A DNA stretch of 12,211 bases. Source: Blastocatellia bacterium. GTDB lineage: Bacteria > Acidobacteriota > Blastocatellia > Pyrinomonadales > Pyrinomonadaceae. Positions within the stretch are counted from its first letter, which is position 1, and each line of letters opens with the position of its first letter. Below the pieces are notes generated by a model, which was not told where the DNA came from, ran no database searches, and was given only the letters and a program-made list of their open reading frames with translations. The position numbers and the translations under genes were made by a program. This document shows positions 1 through 6,755 of the stretch, piece after piece. The stretch spans positions 1 through 12,211 of the forward strand of contig PSRF01000012.1 of NCBI GenBank assembly GCA_003175865.1, given 5' to 3'.

Positions 1-818
1 GCCGGCTTCAGGTCGCGTGCTTTCACAAACTCCTCGTCGGCGATTACAAGAGCTGCTGCACCGTCAACGATTCCAGAGGCATTTCCTGCCGTCACAAATC
101 CATCTTTCGCAAACGCCGGTTTTAATTTAGCTAATCCCTCTAAAGTTGTTTCTGGTCGCGGATGGTAGTCAATCTCGACAAGAACACTACCTTTGCGACT
201 TTGCACTTCAACCGGAACAATCTCTTCCGCCAGATATCCAGCATCCAACGCTCGCTTGGCCTCTTGTTGTGATCGCAATGCATAGCGGTCCTGCTCATCA
301 CGTGATATTTCAAACTTGCGCGCAAGGTTCTCTGCAGTGCCGGCCATCGGCGTGTTGCAGTAGGTATCAAGTAGAGCAACCATCAAACTGTCTTCGAGTT
401 TTCCCTGGCCCAGTGCAAACCCAGAACGCGCGCCACGAATGACGTGCGGTGCCTGCGACATCGACTCCATACCACCAACGAGACATGTGTGCGCTTCATC
501 AAGTTGAATCAGATGAGCGCCAGAAATGATCGATTGGATTCCGCTACCGCACAAACGATTGACAGTTAACGCAGGACGGTCGAACGGCACACCCGCTTTA
601 AGAGCAACGTGTCGTGCTCCATAGATGGCATCACCGGAAGTCTGTAGTGCATTGCCGATGACCGTGTGGTCGATCTCTTCAGCTTTGACTCCTGTTGTTT
701 CCAACGCACCTCGAGAGGCAGCAGCACCGAGCTCGATTGCAGAAACATCTTTCAATGAGCCGACATACTCGCCCATCGGTGTGCGTTTGCCACCCAGAAT
801 AAAAACGTCTTTAGCCAT
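1..818 (-). CDS. Thiolase (acetyl-CoA C-acyltransferase), C-terminus cut by window edge
   Basis: Thiolases condense two acyl-CoAs or cleave a 3-ketoacyl-CoA with CoA in the cytoplasm. The visible 272 residues start MAKDVFILGGKRTPMGEYVG, the usual thiolase N-terminus. The nucleophilic cysteine is in NRLCGSG (Cys90). The family segments MAGTAENLA (about 158-166) and TAGNASGIVDGAAAL (about 243-257) are also present. The full family length is about 390-400 residues, so about 120 C-terminal residues lie outside the window, including the GHP histidine and the second catalytic cysteine. The ATG at 816-818 is the first plausible start; a GAGG lies about 13 nt upstream, which is far for a ribosome site. 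The RDD gene lies upstream on the same strand, 205 nt away and separated by a palindromic element. The sequence alone does not tell a biosynthetic AtoB/PhaA type from a beta-oxidation FadA type, so no symbol is given. Confidence 0.93.
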   Translation of the reverse strand, partial: MAKDVFILGGKRTPMGEYVGSLKDVSAIELGAAASRGALETTGVKAEEIDHTVIGNALQTSGDAIYGARHVALKAGVPFDRPALTVNRLCGSGIQSIISGAHLIQLDEAHTCLVGGMESMSQAPHVIRGARSGFALGQGKLEDSLMVALLDTYCNTPMAGTAENLARKFEISRDEQDRYALRSQQEAKRALDAGYLAEEIVPVEVQSRKGSVLVEIDYHPRPETTLEGLAKLKPAFAKDGFVTAGNASGIVDGAAALVIADEEFVKARDLKP

Positions 819-911
819 GATCTGTTTTATACCTCGTATAGATTAAAAAGTTGGCACTGTTAGAAACGAAGAGCGTAACAAAGTGGTTTGAGCGTCGCAA
901 ATCGTGTCGAA

Positions 912-1017
912 CCTCTTGGAGTGCGGTGGCTGTCACCGCTTTTGTTAGAGCGCGAGACTGCGCGGCGCATAGTTGAGGTTATAACGGAGCCGTGCCAGAC
1001 CGCCGCACTCCAAGGAG
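912..1017. repeat. Palindromic intergenic element with nested hairpin (REP/MITE-like)
   Basis: Positions 916-929 (TTGGAGTGCGGTGG) are the inverted complement of 1000-1013 (CCGCCGCACTCCAA), with one G-U type mismatch, so the ends can close into a 14-bp stem. Inside the left arm a second perfect hairpin can form: GCGGTG (923-928) with CACCGC (934-939) around a 5-nt loop. The element fills most of the gap between the thiolase start and the RDD stop (1024), which is only 7 nt from its edge. It could act as a terminator or mRNA stabiliser for the RDD transcript, though there is no T-run. Its form resembles non-autonomous palindromic elements moved in trans by REP-associated transposases. That is inference, because no second copy of this element is seen in the window. 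Confidence 0.6.
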
Positions 1018-1023
1018 TTGTTA

Positions 1024-1845
1024 TCACGAACTAAAACGGTGGGCGGCCAGATATCGATGCAGTAATTCTTCGAGGAATCCTTCATACGTAAAAGAGTTGG
1101 GATCGTAAGTAGGCCGAATCTTGTACATGATCGGCAACGAAACTCGCCACGCCATCCATTGCCGCGGTACATCCGACAGATCCCACCTGCGACGCAGAAA
1201 TGTCTCGACGACCTGGATCTCAGACTCGGTCAGAGTCGACAAGTCAGCCTGGAAGTCGACCGGTTTGAATGAACGTCGCAGCGCTGGATCACTAACCGGT
1301 GACGCAAAAACTTTCGCAAACGCTGGTGCCTCGGCTTCACGCTCTCGCACAACAACTGTTCCCGCGATCATGTCTCCCATTCTCTGATCTCGCGTACTTG
1401 CAAACACAGAAATCAATCCGACCGAATAGAACGGCGCCGGCATCATGTCGAAACTTCGGAGTAAGTTTCTGACTGATGCTTCCCAAAATGTGATGGGTCT
1501 GCCGTCCTCTCGAATGACACGAAGTTTGAGCCAACGTTTACCAGGTGTCTGACCACGCCAGATCCATTCGAAGAAAGCAAAGTATCCCGTAAGAACTAAG
1601 AAGAGCACGATGATCATCACGGCGTAAACCCATTTCGGCGCATTCGAAAACGCGCCTTCGACGTTCGTGAAGTCGGCGATTGCCATGAACCCGACCAACA
1701 GCAAGGCCAGCGTCGCTACCTGGATTGCATGATCTATTGCGCAGGCAATGAAACGATTACCAATTGAAGCGAGCGCGAAGTGAAGCGGAACACGCTCCGG
1801 TGTCTCGATGATGAGAATGTCTTCAGTTGAAAGGGTGGCAGACAA
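1024..1845 (-). CDS. RDD-family integral membrane protein
   Basis: The protein has 273 residues. The RDD domain occupies about residues 18-170. The first Arg is in GNRFIACAID (about 28-37), with its Asp in the first membrane segment (about 35-58). A second segment follows at about 70-95. After it come the diagnostic RGQTPGKRWLKLRVI and the polar GRPITFWEASVRNLLRS stretches. A probable third membrane segment lies near 135-150, and RDQRMGDMIAGTVVV ends the domain. About 100 further residues form a soluble, charged C-terminal tail that I do not recognise. RDD proteins are generally membrane proteins proposed to take part in ion or solute exchange, but the family function is loose. The frame requires a TTG start at 1843-1845: the next in-frame Met is past the first membrane segment. 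No clear Shine-Dalgarno is seen. The start is 25 nt downstream of the vapC stop, so translation could be coupled to the toxin-antitoxin transcript. Confidence 0.88.
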   Translation of the reverse strand: MSATLSTEDILIIETPERVPLHFALASIGNRFIACAIDHAIQVATLALLLVGFMAIADFTNVEGAFSNAPKWVYAVMIIVLFLVLTGYFAFFEWIWRGQTPGKRWLKLRVIREDGRPITFWEASVRNLLRSFDMMPAPFYSVGLISVFASTRDQRMGDMIAGTVVVREREAEAPAFAKVFASPVSDPALRRSFKPVDFQADLSTLTESEIQVVETFLRRRWDLSDVPRQWMAWRVSLPIMYKIRPTYDPNSFTYEGFLEELLHRYLAAHRFSS

Positions 1846-1870
1846 GAAGTTGAACTACACCGATATGATC

Positions 1871-2227
1871 TTAAGATTTGGCAAACATTTTGAAGTCGGC
1901 TCTGTTTATTGTAGCGAGCGGCGCAGTGCAACGTAATGCTACTGCTGCAATCTGACAGTCTGCCAAACTTCGTGATCGACGCCCGGTTGCGTTGAACAAC
2001 TCCGCCGCCTTTCGGGCATCAGCAATGGGGAATGGTTCAACGGTGGTCAGTAGTGCCTCGGCGAGAAGTTGGTCAGCCTTCATCAATGGGCCGCATAGAA
2101 ATTCAGACCATGCAATCGCAGAAATCCCTATGTCCTCTCCTGACACTAGCCACAATTGTAATTGTTGGTCTGCGTGAGAGCCTGGCACTAACGATTGGAT
2201 GAGGAAGTTAGTGTCGAGATGTATCAT
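1871..2227 (-). CDS. vapC: PIN-domain ribonuclease toxin, VapC-like
   Basis: This 118-residue protein has the length and fold pattern of a VapC toxin, a Mg2+-dependent endoribonuclease that cleaves RNA (often tRNA or rRNA) when its antitoxin is lost. The acidic active-site set is visible: Asp5 in MIHLDTNFLI, Glu42 in AWSEFL, Asp90 in LADCQIAAVA, and Asp111 near the C-terminus. All key residues are present, so it looks intact. Its ATG is 3 nt after the stop of the upstream antitoxin gene, with no Shine-Dalgarno of its own. That is consistent with translational coupling, which keeps toxin output below antitoxin output. The RNA target cannot be read from sequence. Confidence 0.9.
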   Translation of the reverse strand: MIHLDTNFLIQSLVPGSHADQQLQLWLVSGEDIGISAIAWSEFLCGPLMKADQLLAEALLTTVEPFPIADARKAAELFNATGRRSRSLADCQIAAVALRCTAPLATINRADFKMFAKS

Positions 2228-2230
2228 TCG

Positions 2231-2482
2231 TCAACGGCGCGCTTCGCGAATTGCCGAATTCCAATCTTCGGCCTTCGCTGATGTGAGAGCAAGCCTCCTC
2301 TGCAGTTTCTTCAGAATATCTAAGCGATCTTTTTTTCTCGCGGACACATCGCGCACAATAGCTTTGTCCAGCGCACGTTTAATGGCCTCTTCTTCCGATA
2401 CACCCAACTTGCGCGCAACCTGAGCTAACAACTGAGCCGTCTCATCATCCAATTCAATTGAAGTTGTCCGGTGCCTGGTCAT
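2231..2482 (-). CDS. vapB: Ribbon-helix-helix antitoxin, VapB-like
   Basis: This is an 83-residue protein. The N-terminus TTSIELDDETAQLLAQVARK followed by LGVSEEEAIKRAL is a typical ribbon-helix-helix (Arc/CopG-like) DNA-binding domain at about residues 7-45. The remaining basic and charged tail (about 50-83) is where such antitoxins wrap the toxin. The order, antitoxin first and PIN toxin 3 nt downstream, is the classical vapBC arrangement, in which the complex represses its own promoter. I chose the ATG at 2480-2482 because AGGAAAC directly precedes it. The longer reading begins with TTG at 2503 and would add seven residues that are not part of the fold. The tyrS stop is 61 nt upstream; an own promoter and operator may lie in that gap but cannot be identified by eye. 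Confidence 0.83.
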   Translation of the reverse strand: MTRHRTTSIELDDETAQLLAQVARKLGVSEEEAIKRALDKAIVRDVSARKKDRLDILKKLQRRLALTSAKAEDWNSAIREARR

Positions 2483-2543
2483 GTTTCCTATGCTATCACT
2501 CAAAACTTAACTACAACAACGAAGTTGAATTGTTTGCAAATCT

Positions 2544-3761
2544 TTACTCAAACCGAACTCTGACGAATCGGCGCTTACCTACTTTCAATAACTTCGACAT
2601 TCCAACGTTTGCCTGGATCACTGTGTTGGATGCTGTTTGACGTTCGCCATCTACTGACACGCCGCCCTGCTGAATCAGCCGCCGGGCTTCTCCCTTAGAT
2701 TCCGCCAGGCCAACTGTCGCCAACAGTGCAGAAAGATCCCAGCCAGAAGGGTTTGAAGAAACGTTGCGCTCCTCGATTTCGTCTGGTGTTTGTTTGTGTC
2801 GGAATCGATTGACGAAATCAAGCTCGGCTTCTTCAGCGTCAGTGCTCGAATGAAAATCCGTGATGATTCTTTTCGCCAAATCAGCTTTGATGTCACGCGG
2901 GTTACATCCACCGAGCCTGGCAGAAACTTTCAAAGCCTGAATCTCATCTAGGCTCAGGTCCGTCAACAACTCGTAGTACCGCCACATCAAGTCATCAGAG
3001 ATCGACATCACTTTGCCAAACATCTCCTGCGGTGGTTCATTGATACCGATGTAGTTGCTTAAACTCTTCGACATCTTTTGAACACCATCCGTACCCTCGA
3101 GCAAGGGTGTGATGACTGCAATCTGCGATTCCTGGTTGTACTCGCGTTGCAGGTTTCGTCCCAACAGCAAATTGAACTTTTGATCTGTTCCACCAAGTTC
3201 GACGTCTGCTTGAAGCGCCACTGAATCGTAGGCTTGAGTCAACGGGTAGAGTAGTTCATGCAAAGCGATCGGTCGCTCTTCTTCAAGTCGTTTCGCAAAA
3301 TCATCGCGCTCGAGAATCTGTCTGACGGTTACATGCGAAGCGAGACGAATGAATCCATCAGAACCAAGTTTGTCCATCCATTCAGAGTTAAAGCGAATCT
3401 CTGTCTTTTCCGGATCGAGCAACTTGAAAATCTGCGACTTATAAGTCTCAGCGTTTGCGTTGATCTCTTCACGGGTGAGTTGCGGACGCGTCGCGCTCTT
3501 GCCGGAGGGATCACCAATCAAACCAGTGAAGTCACCGATGAGAAAAATGACTGTGTGGCCCAGTTCCTGAAAATTGCGCAGTTTCCGGATTACGACAGTA
3601 TGACCAAGGTGAATATCCGGGGCCGTTGGATCGGCGCCAAGTTTCACGCGCAAAGGTTTCCCGGTTCGCGCTGACTTCTCGAGCTTCGCGCGCAATTCGT
3701 TTTCAGGAATGATGTCGACCGTGCCTTTACGGAGGTATGTTATTTGTTCATCAATCGTCAT
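2544..3761 (-). CDS. tyrS: Tyrosyl-tRNA synthetase (TyrZ-like branch)
   Basis: A class I aminoacyl-tRNA synthetase that charges tRNA-Tyr with tyrosine using ATP, acting as a dimer in the cytoplasm. From the chosen start the protein is 405 residues. The first nucleotide-binding signature lies in KLGADPTAPDIHLGHT (HIGH motif as HLGH, about 51-54). The tyrosine pocket region is LYPLTQAYDSVAL then ADVELGGTDQKFN. The second signature KMSKS is intact at about 229-233. An S4 RNA-binding domain closes the protein (about 348-405, including SKGEARRLIQQGGVSVDGE). The KLGADPTAPDIHLGH form of the first signature is, from family knowledge, that of the TyrZ branch rather than E. coli TyrS. The ATG at 3759-3761 gives the normal family N-terminus MTIDEQITYLRKG. 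An in-frame TTG at 3782 would add seven residues, and neither start has a strong ribosome site. It is divergent from proC and followed by vapBC. Confidence 0.96.
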   Translation of the reverse strand: MTIDEQITYLRKGTVDIIPENELRAKLEKSARTGKPLRVKLGADPTAPDIHLGHTVVIRKLRNFQELGHTVIFLIGDFTGLIGDPSGKSATRPQLTREEINANAETYKSQIFKLLDPEKTEIRFNSEWMDKLGSDGFIRLASHVTVRQILERDDFAKRLEEERPIALHELLYPLTQAYDSVALQADVELGGTDQKFNLLLGRNLQREYNQESQIAVITPLLEGTDGVQKMSKSLSNYIGINEPPQEMFGKVMSISDDLMWRYYELLTDLSLDEIQALKVSARLGGCNPRDIKADLAKRIITDFHSSTDAEEAELDFVNRFRHKQTPDEIEERNVSSNPSGWDLSALLATVGLAESKGEARRLIQQGGVSVDGERQTASNTVIQANVGMSKLLKVGKRRFVRVRFE

Positions 3762-3839
3762 TGAGTCGATAGAGTAGCTCAACTGGAACGGCGTGCGCTA
3801 TCCTCCACTTTTCACAAACTCGAAACAGTCCAAAAGTAT

Positions 3840-3845
3840 GGAGGT
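3840..3845 (+). promoter_or_regulatory. Ribosome binding site fixing the proC start
   Basis: GGAGGT lies 7 nt before the GTG at 3853. It overlaps the alternative upstream ATG at 3838, which cannot itself use it. This strongly favours the GTG start. Confidence 0.75.
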
Positions 3846-3852
3846 CGTTAGT

Positions 3853-4695
3853 GTGAACCCACTCTCCAACGCACGCATTGCATTCATCGGCTGTGGCGTC
3901 ATGGCAGAAGCAATCATCGCCGGACTCCTGCGCAAGCAGCTCGTCTCTCCCGAACAGATTGTTGGCAGTCACCCAAGAGCGCAGCGTCGGGAGGAGCTGC
4001 AAAAGAAATATGGCATTGAGATGTTTGAGGAGAATCGCAAGGCCGCAATCTCTTCTGCTAACGGTACCACTGATTCAATCGTGATTCTTGGTGTGAAACC
4101 ACAACGACTCGCCGGTGTACTCCAGGAACTCCGCGGCGCTATTCAGTCAAACCAGGTTGTCGTGTCAGTTGTCGCTGGTGCGAAGATTGAAACGATCGCT
4201 GAAGGGCTATCGCATGCATCAGTCGTGCGCACAATGCCAAACACACCTGCACAGATCGGCGAAGGCATCACTGCATGGACCTCCACCGAACAGGTCACGG
4301 AAACACAGGAACAACAAATCTGCGCGATGCTTGAGGCCCTCGGAAAAGCAGTTCGTGTTGAGAACGAACGACAAATCGACATGGCGACCGCACTGAGTGC
4401 TACTGGCCCCACCTATATTTTTCTCGTGATGGAAGCTTTAGTCGATGCGGGTGTACATCTAGGGTTCTCACGTCACGTTGCGCAGGAGTTAGTTCAACAA
4501 ATGATACTTGGTTCGGTTTTGTTTGCGATGGAGTCGCACAAACATCCGGCCGAGTTGCGCAACATGGTGACCTCACCTGGCGGCACTTCCGCGGAAGCCA
4601 TATATCAGATGGAGAAAGGAAGTCTTCGGACGGTGTTGTCAAAAGCTGTGTGGGCAGCTTTTCAACGCGCCGAAGCACTGGGTAAGAAGATGTAG
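3853..4695 (+). CDS. proC: Pyrroline-5-carboxylate reductase
   Basis: Catalyses the last step of proline synthesis, NAD(P)H-dependent reduction of pyrroline-5-carboxylate to L-proline, in the cytoplasm. The 280-residue product is of normal length. The N-terminal Rossmann fold starts with IAFIGCGVMAEAIIAGLL (dinucleotide-binding glycines). The middle has ILGVKPQ, then SVVAGAKIETIAEGL and VRTMPNTPAQIGEGITAW, the conserved cofactor and substrate region. The C-terminal dimerisation and catalytic helices include ALSATGPTYIFLVMEALVDA and the family signature MVTSPGGTSAEAIYQMEKG. GTG is chosen as start because of GGAGGT 7 nt upstream, and because residues added by the ATGs at 3838 or 3793 fall outside the fold. 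It is divergent from tyrS, with 91 nt between the chosen starts, so the two promoters must overlap or be compact. No other proline genes are nearby. Confidence 0.96.
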   Translation: MNPLSNARIAFIGCGVMAEAIIAGLLRKQLVSPEQIVGSHPRAQRREELQKKYGIEMFEENRKAAISSANGTTDSIVILGVKPQRLAGVLQELRGAIQSNQVVVSVVAGAKIETIAEGLSHASVVRTMPNTPAQIGEGITAWTSTEQVTETQEQQICAMLEALGKAVRVENERQIDMATALSATGPTYIFLVMEALVDAGVHLGFSRHVAQELVQQMILGSVLFAMESHKHPAELRNMVTSPGGTSAEAIYQMEKGSLRTVLSKAVWAAFQRAEALGKKM

Positions 4696-4752
4696 CTAAG
4701 TCTTATTTTTTCCACTGTTCAGCTTAGAGTAGCCTTAAATTAAAGTATTTGA

Positions 4753-4781
4753 GACACCCATTGGCTAAAGCCGATGGTGTC
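4753..4781. repeat. REP-like hairpin, TAAA loop
   Basis: GACACC-C-ATTGGC (4753-4765) pairs with GCCGATGGTGTC (4770-4781) around the loop TAAA. This gives a 12-bp stem with one bulged C (4759) and one G-U pair. It lies 57 nt after the proC stop in the 193-nt gap before the HEAT gene. It may end or protect the proC message, although only two Ts follow. The plan, a G+C-rich stem around a short A-rich loop, is shared with the hairpins at 6663-6689 and 6728-6750. That suggests one family with drifting stems. Confidence 0.6.
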
Positions 4782-4888
4782 TTCGGTACTCATCTACATT
4801 TCCTTCCACAATTTCACCGCTCGCGGTGTTTTCATCACAGAGAAACAAACTACCTGCCAAATAGTGCGCGCACCGAAAGGATTTTGTG

Positions 4889-5923
4889 ATGAGAACGCTT
4901 TCCATAACCTTGGCTGTGCCTTTGCTGGCCTGCGGCATTGTTGCATTTGGCCGCGTAGCCCCGAAGTTGATCAAAGCAGCAAACCAACCTCAGCAGCAAA
5001 GTAGTCAACCCTCTGCCGACGTCACAACAGACATTCAAAAGCTGTCCTCGAGGAATGCCATTGAGCGCGCAGAGGCAGCGTGCGCTTTGGGAAATCAACA
5101 CGCCATTGTGGCAATCCCAGAGTTGATCAAACTGCTCGGCGATGACGCAGCCATCGAACAACCGGTGTGTGGCGAGAAGAACTCATGGAAAAAGGATGTG
5201 GTCTCCAAAACTACGCCTGGAGAGATGGCTGCCATAGCTCTAACGAGGCTGGCCCCGCAGTCTGTCGAGCCGCTGATTGTTGCACTTAAGAGCGACTCAA
5301 TTCCGACACGAGCGAACGCGGCGTTCGCCCTGGGTTTGATTCACGACGACCGAAACGTTAAACCATTGATTGCAACGCTCAACGACACAGAGGCACGCGT
5401 GCGTGAAAAGGCCGCGTGGTCACTTGGCCTCGTCGGAGATGAACGAGCAGTTGAACCATTGGCAGCACGTCTGAAGGATTCTGACTGGCACGTGAGATCA
5501 CAAGCAGCATGGGCGCTTGGACTCAAAGGCGATGATCGTTCAGTGGACGGTCTCGTTTCAGCTCTATCAGATGAAAACGCGAGAGTGCAGTCACAAGCAG
5601 CGTGGGCACTGGGCCTCAAGGGCAACAGTCGGGCTGTCGAACCGCTGACAGTAGCGCTTGCCAATGGACCTGAGGAAGTTCGCTGTCAGGCTGCGTGGGC
5701 CCTCGGATTGAAAGGCGACTCTCGCGCCGTCATGCCATTAATCAATGCGCTGAAGGATTCGGATGCAGAGGTTCGTTCACAGGCAGCCTGGGCACTTGGT
5801 CTGAAAGGCGACAGTCGTGCGATCAACGCATTGCGAGTTGCAACAAATGACGCCGATGCGCATGTCAGGAAGCAGGCAAAATGGGCGTTGCAGTTGAGAG
5901 GGATGCAGAGCGATCAGCAGTGA
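4889..5923 (+). CDS. Exported HEAT-repeat (PBS-lyase-like) protein
   Basis: The 344-residue protein starts MRTLSITLAVPLLACGIVAFG, a hydrophobic export signal. LLAC (12-15) could be a short lipobox, or the segment could be a normal signal or membrane anchor. After a Gln/Ser-rich linker (about 32-45) come divergent HEAT helices (about 47-133) and then a regular array of 31-residue units beginning at residues 140, 171, 202, 233, 264, 295 and 326. Four units carry QAAWALGLKG almost unchanged. Such arrays form an alpha-solenoid that binds other proteins, and no catalytic residues are visible. The partner is unknown. In Acidobacteriota similar proteins occur with BlaR1-type M56 peptidases, but none is seen here. 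ATG 4889 is preferred over GTG 4886, with AAGGA 7 nt upstream. Its stop is 3 nt from the purN stop, convergent, with no room for a terminator. Confidence 0.87.
   Translation: MRTLSITLAVPLLACGIVAFGRVAPKLIKAANQPQQQSSQPSADVTTDIQKLSSRNAIERAEAACALGNQHAIVAIPELIKLLGDDAAIEQPVCGEKNSWKKDVVSKTTPGEMAAIALTRLAPQSVEPLIVALKSDSIPTRANAAFALGLIHDDRNVKPLIATLNDTEARVREKAAWSLGLVGDERAVEPLAARLKDSDWHVRSQAAWALGLKGDDRSVDGLVSALSDENARVQSQAAWALGLKGNSRAVEPLTVALANGPEEVRCQAAWALGLKGDSRAVMPLINALKDSDAEVRSQAAWALGLKGDSRAINALRVATNDADAHVRKQAKWALQLRGMQSDQQ
5306..5899 (+). repeat. Tandem 93-bp units encoding 31-residue HEAT repeats
   Basis: The unit start residues are spaced exactly 31 apart (140 to 326, the last unit incomplete). Conserved positions include V-R-x-Q-A-A-W-A-L-G-L-x-G-D-x-R-A-V-x-P-L. 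At the DNA level the units differ at most third codon positions. For example, the QAAWALG segment is spelled with different Ala, Leu and Gly codons in each of the four best units, so this is an old protein-level repeat and not a recent DNA duplication. Confidence 0.88.
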
Positions 5924-5926
5924 GCA

Positions 5927-6559
5927 TCATTTGATCGCCTTGGCTCGTTGTTTGACTTGTCTCCCGACGATCTCGTAGTCGCCACTTACAACGAGGGCGA
6001 CTGCTTCAGCATAAACGTCATGTTCCTCGGCAAGAATTCTGTTCGCGAGAGTTTGTTCTGTGTCATCTTCGAAAACAGGCACGACTCTCTGCGCGATGAT
6101 TGGCCCACCGTCTAAGGTGTCATCGACAAAATGTACGGTGCAACCACTAAACTTCACACCGTGATCTAGAGCTTGTCTCTGTGCATCGAGTCCGGGGAAT
6201 GAAGGCAGTAAGCTCGGATGGATGTTCAGAATTCTGCCAGTGAAAGCTTGAATGAAGCACGGCGAAAGCAAACGCATGTAACCAGCGAGGCAAACGAGAC
6301 CGATTTCGCGTTCCTGCAATTTGGCAATGATCCCTGCTTCATGCTCTTCACGTTTCCGACCTTTGCGTTCACAAACTAACGTTTCAATTCCTCGCGCGTG
6401 AGCAAGCTTCAGACCCGCTGCGTCTGCCTTATCACTAATCACGATGCTGACTTCCGCATTTGGAATTCTGTTTGATTCAACCGCATCAGCAAGTGCAGTC
6501 ATGTTTGACCCACGCCCTGAGATTAGAATGGCAATTCTGGTGCTAATCATAATTAACAT
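5927..6559 (-). CDS. purN: Phosphoribosylglycinamide formyltransferase (GAR transformylase)
   Basis: Transfers the formyl group of 10-formyl-THF to GAR, step three of purine synthesis, in the cytoplasm. With the chosen start it has 210 residues. RIAILISGRGSNM is the phosphate-binding N-terminus. LVCLAGYMRLLSP is the conserved core. LNIHPSLLPSFPGLDAQRQAL carries the catalytic Asn112 and His114, and HFVDDTLDGGPII carries Asp150 (the residue equivalent to E. coli Asp144). All catalytic residues are kept. The start is uncertain. ATG 6559 and ATG 6550 both give a family-like N-terminus, and ATG 6601 would add 14 residues (MRLTLHRHEVDGIS) with no family counterpart; none has a good ribosome site. 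It is downstream of purM on the same strand, with about 196 nt holding two hairpins between them. Confidence 0.94.
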   Translation of the reverse strand: MLIMISTRIAILISGRGSNMTALADAVESNRIPNAEVSIVISDKADAAGLKLAHARGIETLVCERKGRKREEHEAGIIAKLQEREIGLVCLAGYMRLLSPCFIQAFTGRILNIHPSLLPSFPGLDAQRQALDHGVKFSGCTVHFVDDTLDGGPIIAQRVVPVFEDDTEQTLANRILAEEHDVYAEAVALVVSGDYEIVGRQVKQRAKAIK

Positions 6560-6662
6560 GGAAATACCATCGACTTCATGTCGGTGGAGCGTCAATCTCA
6601 TCCGCCAAACTTAGGACGACGAACCAATTTCTCACGTTCTGCTAATCGCCCACAAATTGACG

Positions 6663-6689
6663 GATCACGGGCGTGAAGCCCGTGGTATC
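6663..6689. repeat. REP-like hairpin between purM and purN
   Basis: CACGGGC (6666-6672) pairs perfectly with GCCCGTG (6678-6684) around GTGAA. Outside the stem, GAT (6663-6665) can pair with ATC (6687-6689) after a 2-nt bulge. It lies in the purM-purN spacer about 40 nt from the next hairpin, so the two may work as a pair in the intercistronic mRNA. Confidence 0.6.
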
Positions 6690-6727
6690 AAAACAATTGA
6701 CTAGTTCTAATAGGTCGACTTTCAACC

Positions 6728-6750
6728 ACCACCCGGATAAACCGGGTGGT
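6728..6750. repeat. REP-like hairpin just after purM
   Basis: ACCACCCGG (6728-6736) and CCGGGTGGT (6742-6750) form a perfect 9-bp stem with loop ATAAA. It ends 5 nt from the purM stop. Read on the minus strand it would fold straight after purM and could slow 3' decay of the purM part of the message. There is no T-run, so it is not a standard terminator. Confidence 0.65.
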
Positions 6751-6755
6751 ATTGT

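Noticed and set aside
146..442. 98-codon open frame on the plus strand, with a 79-codon frame opposite
   Set aside because: Both overlap the thiolase, which is supported by its catalytic motif; neither gives a sensible protein.
3258..3674. 138-codon open frame on the plus strand
   Set aside because: Lies wholly antisense to tyrS, whose motifs are clear; the translation shows no recognisable fold and no ribosome site.
4815..4832. CACCG/CGGTG hairpin followed by TTTT as a terminator
   Set aside because: The stem is only 5 bp and the T-run four; it lies 120 nt past proC and within the leader of the HEAT gene. Too weak to call.
5927..6559. Formyltetrahydrofolate deformylase (PurU) instead of PurN
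   Set aside because: There is no N-terminal ACT domain and the length is that of PurN; the purM neighbour also favours PurN.
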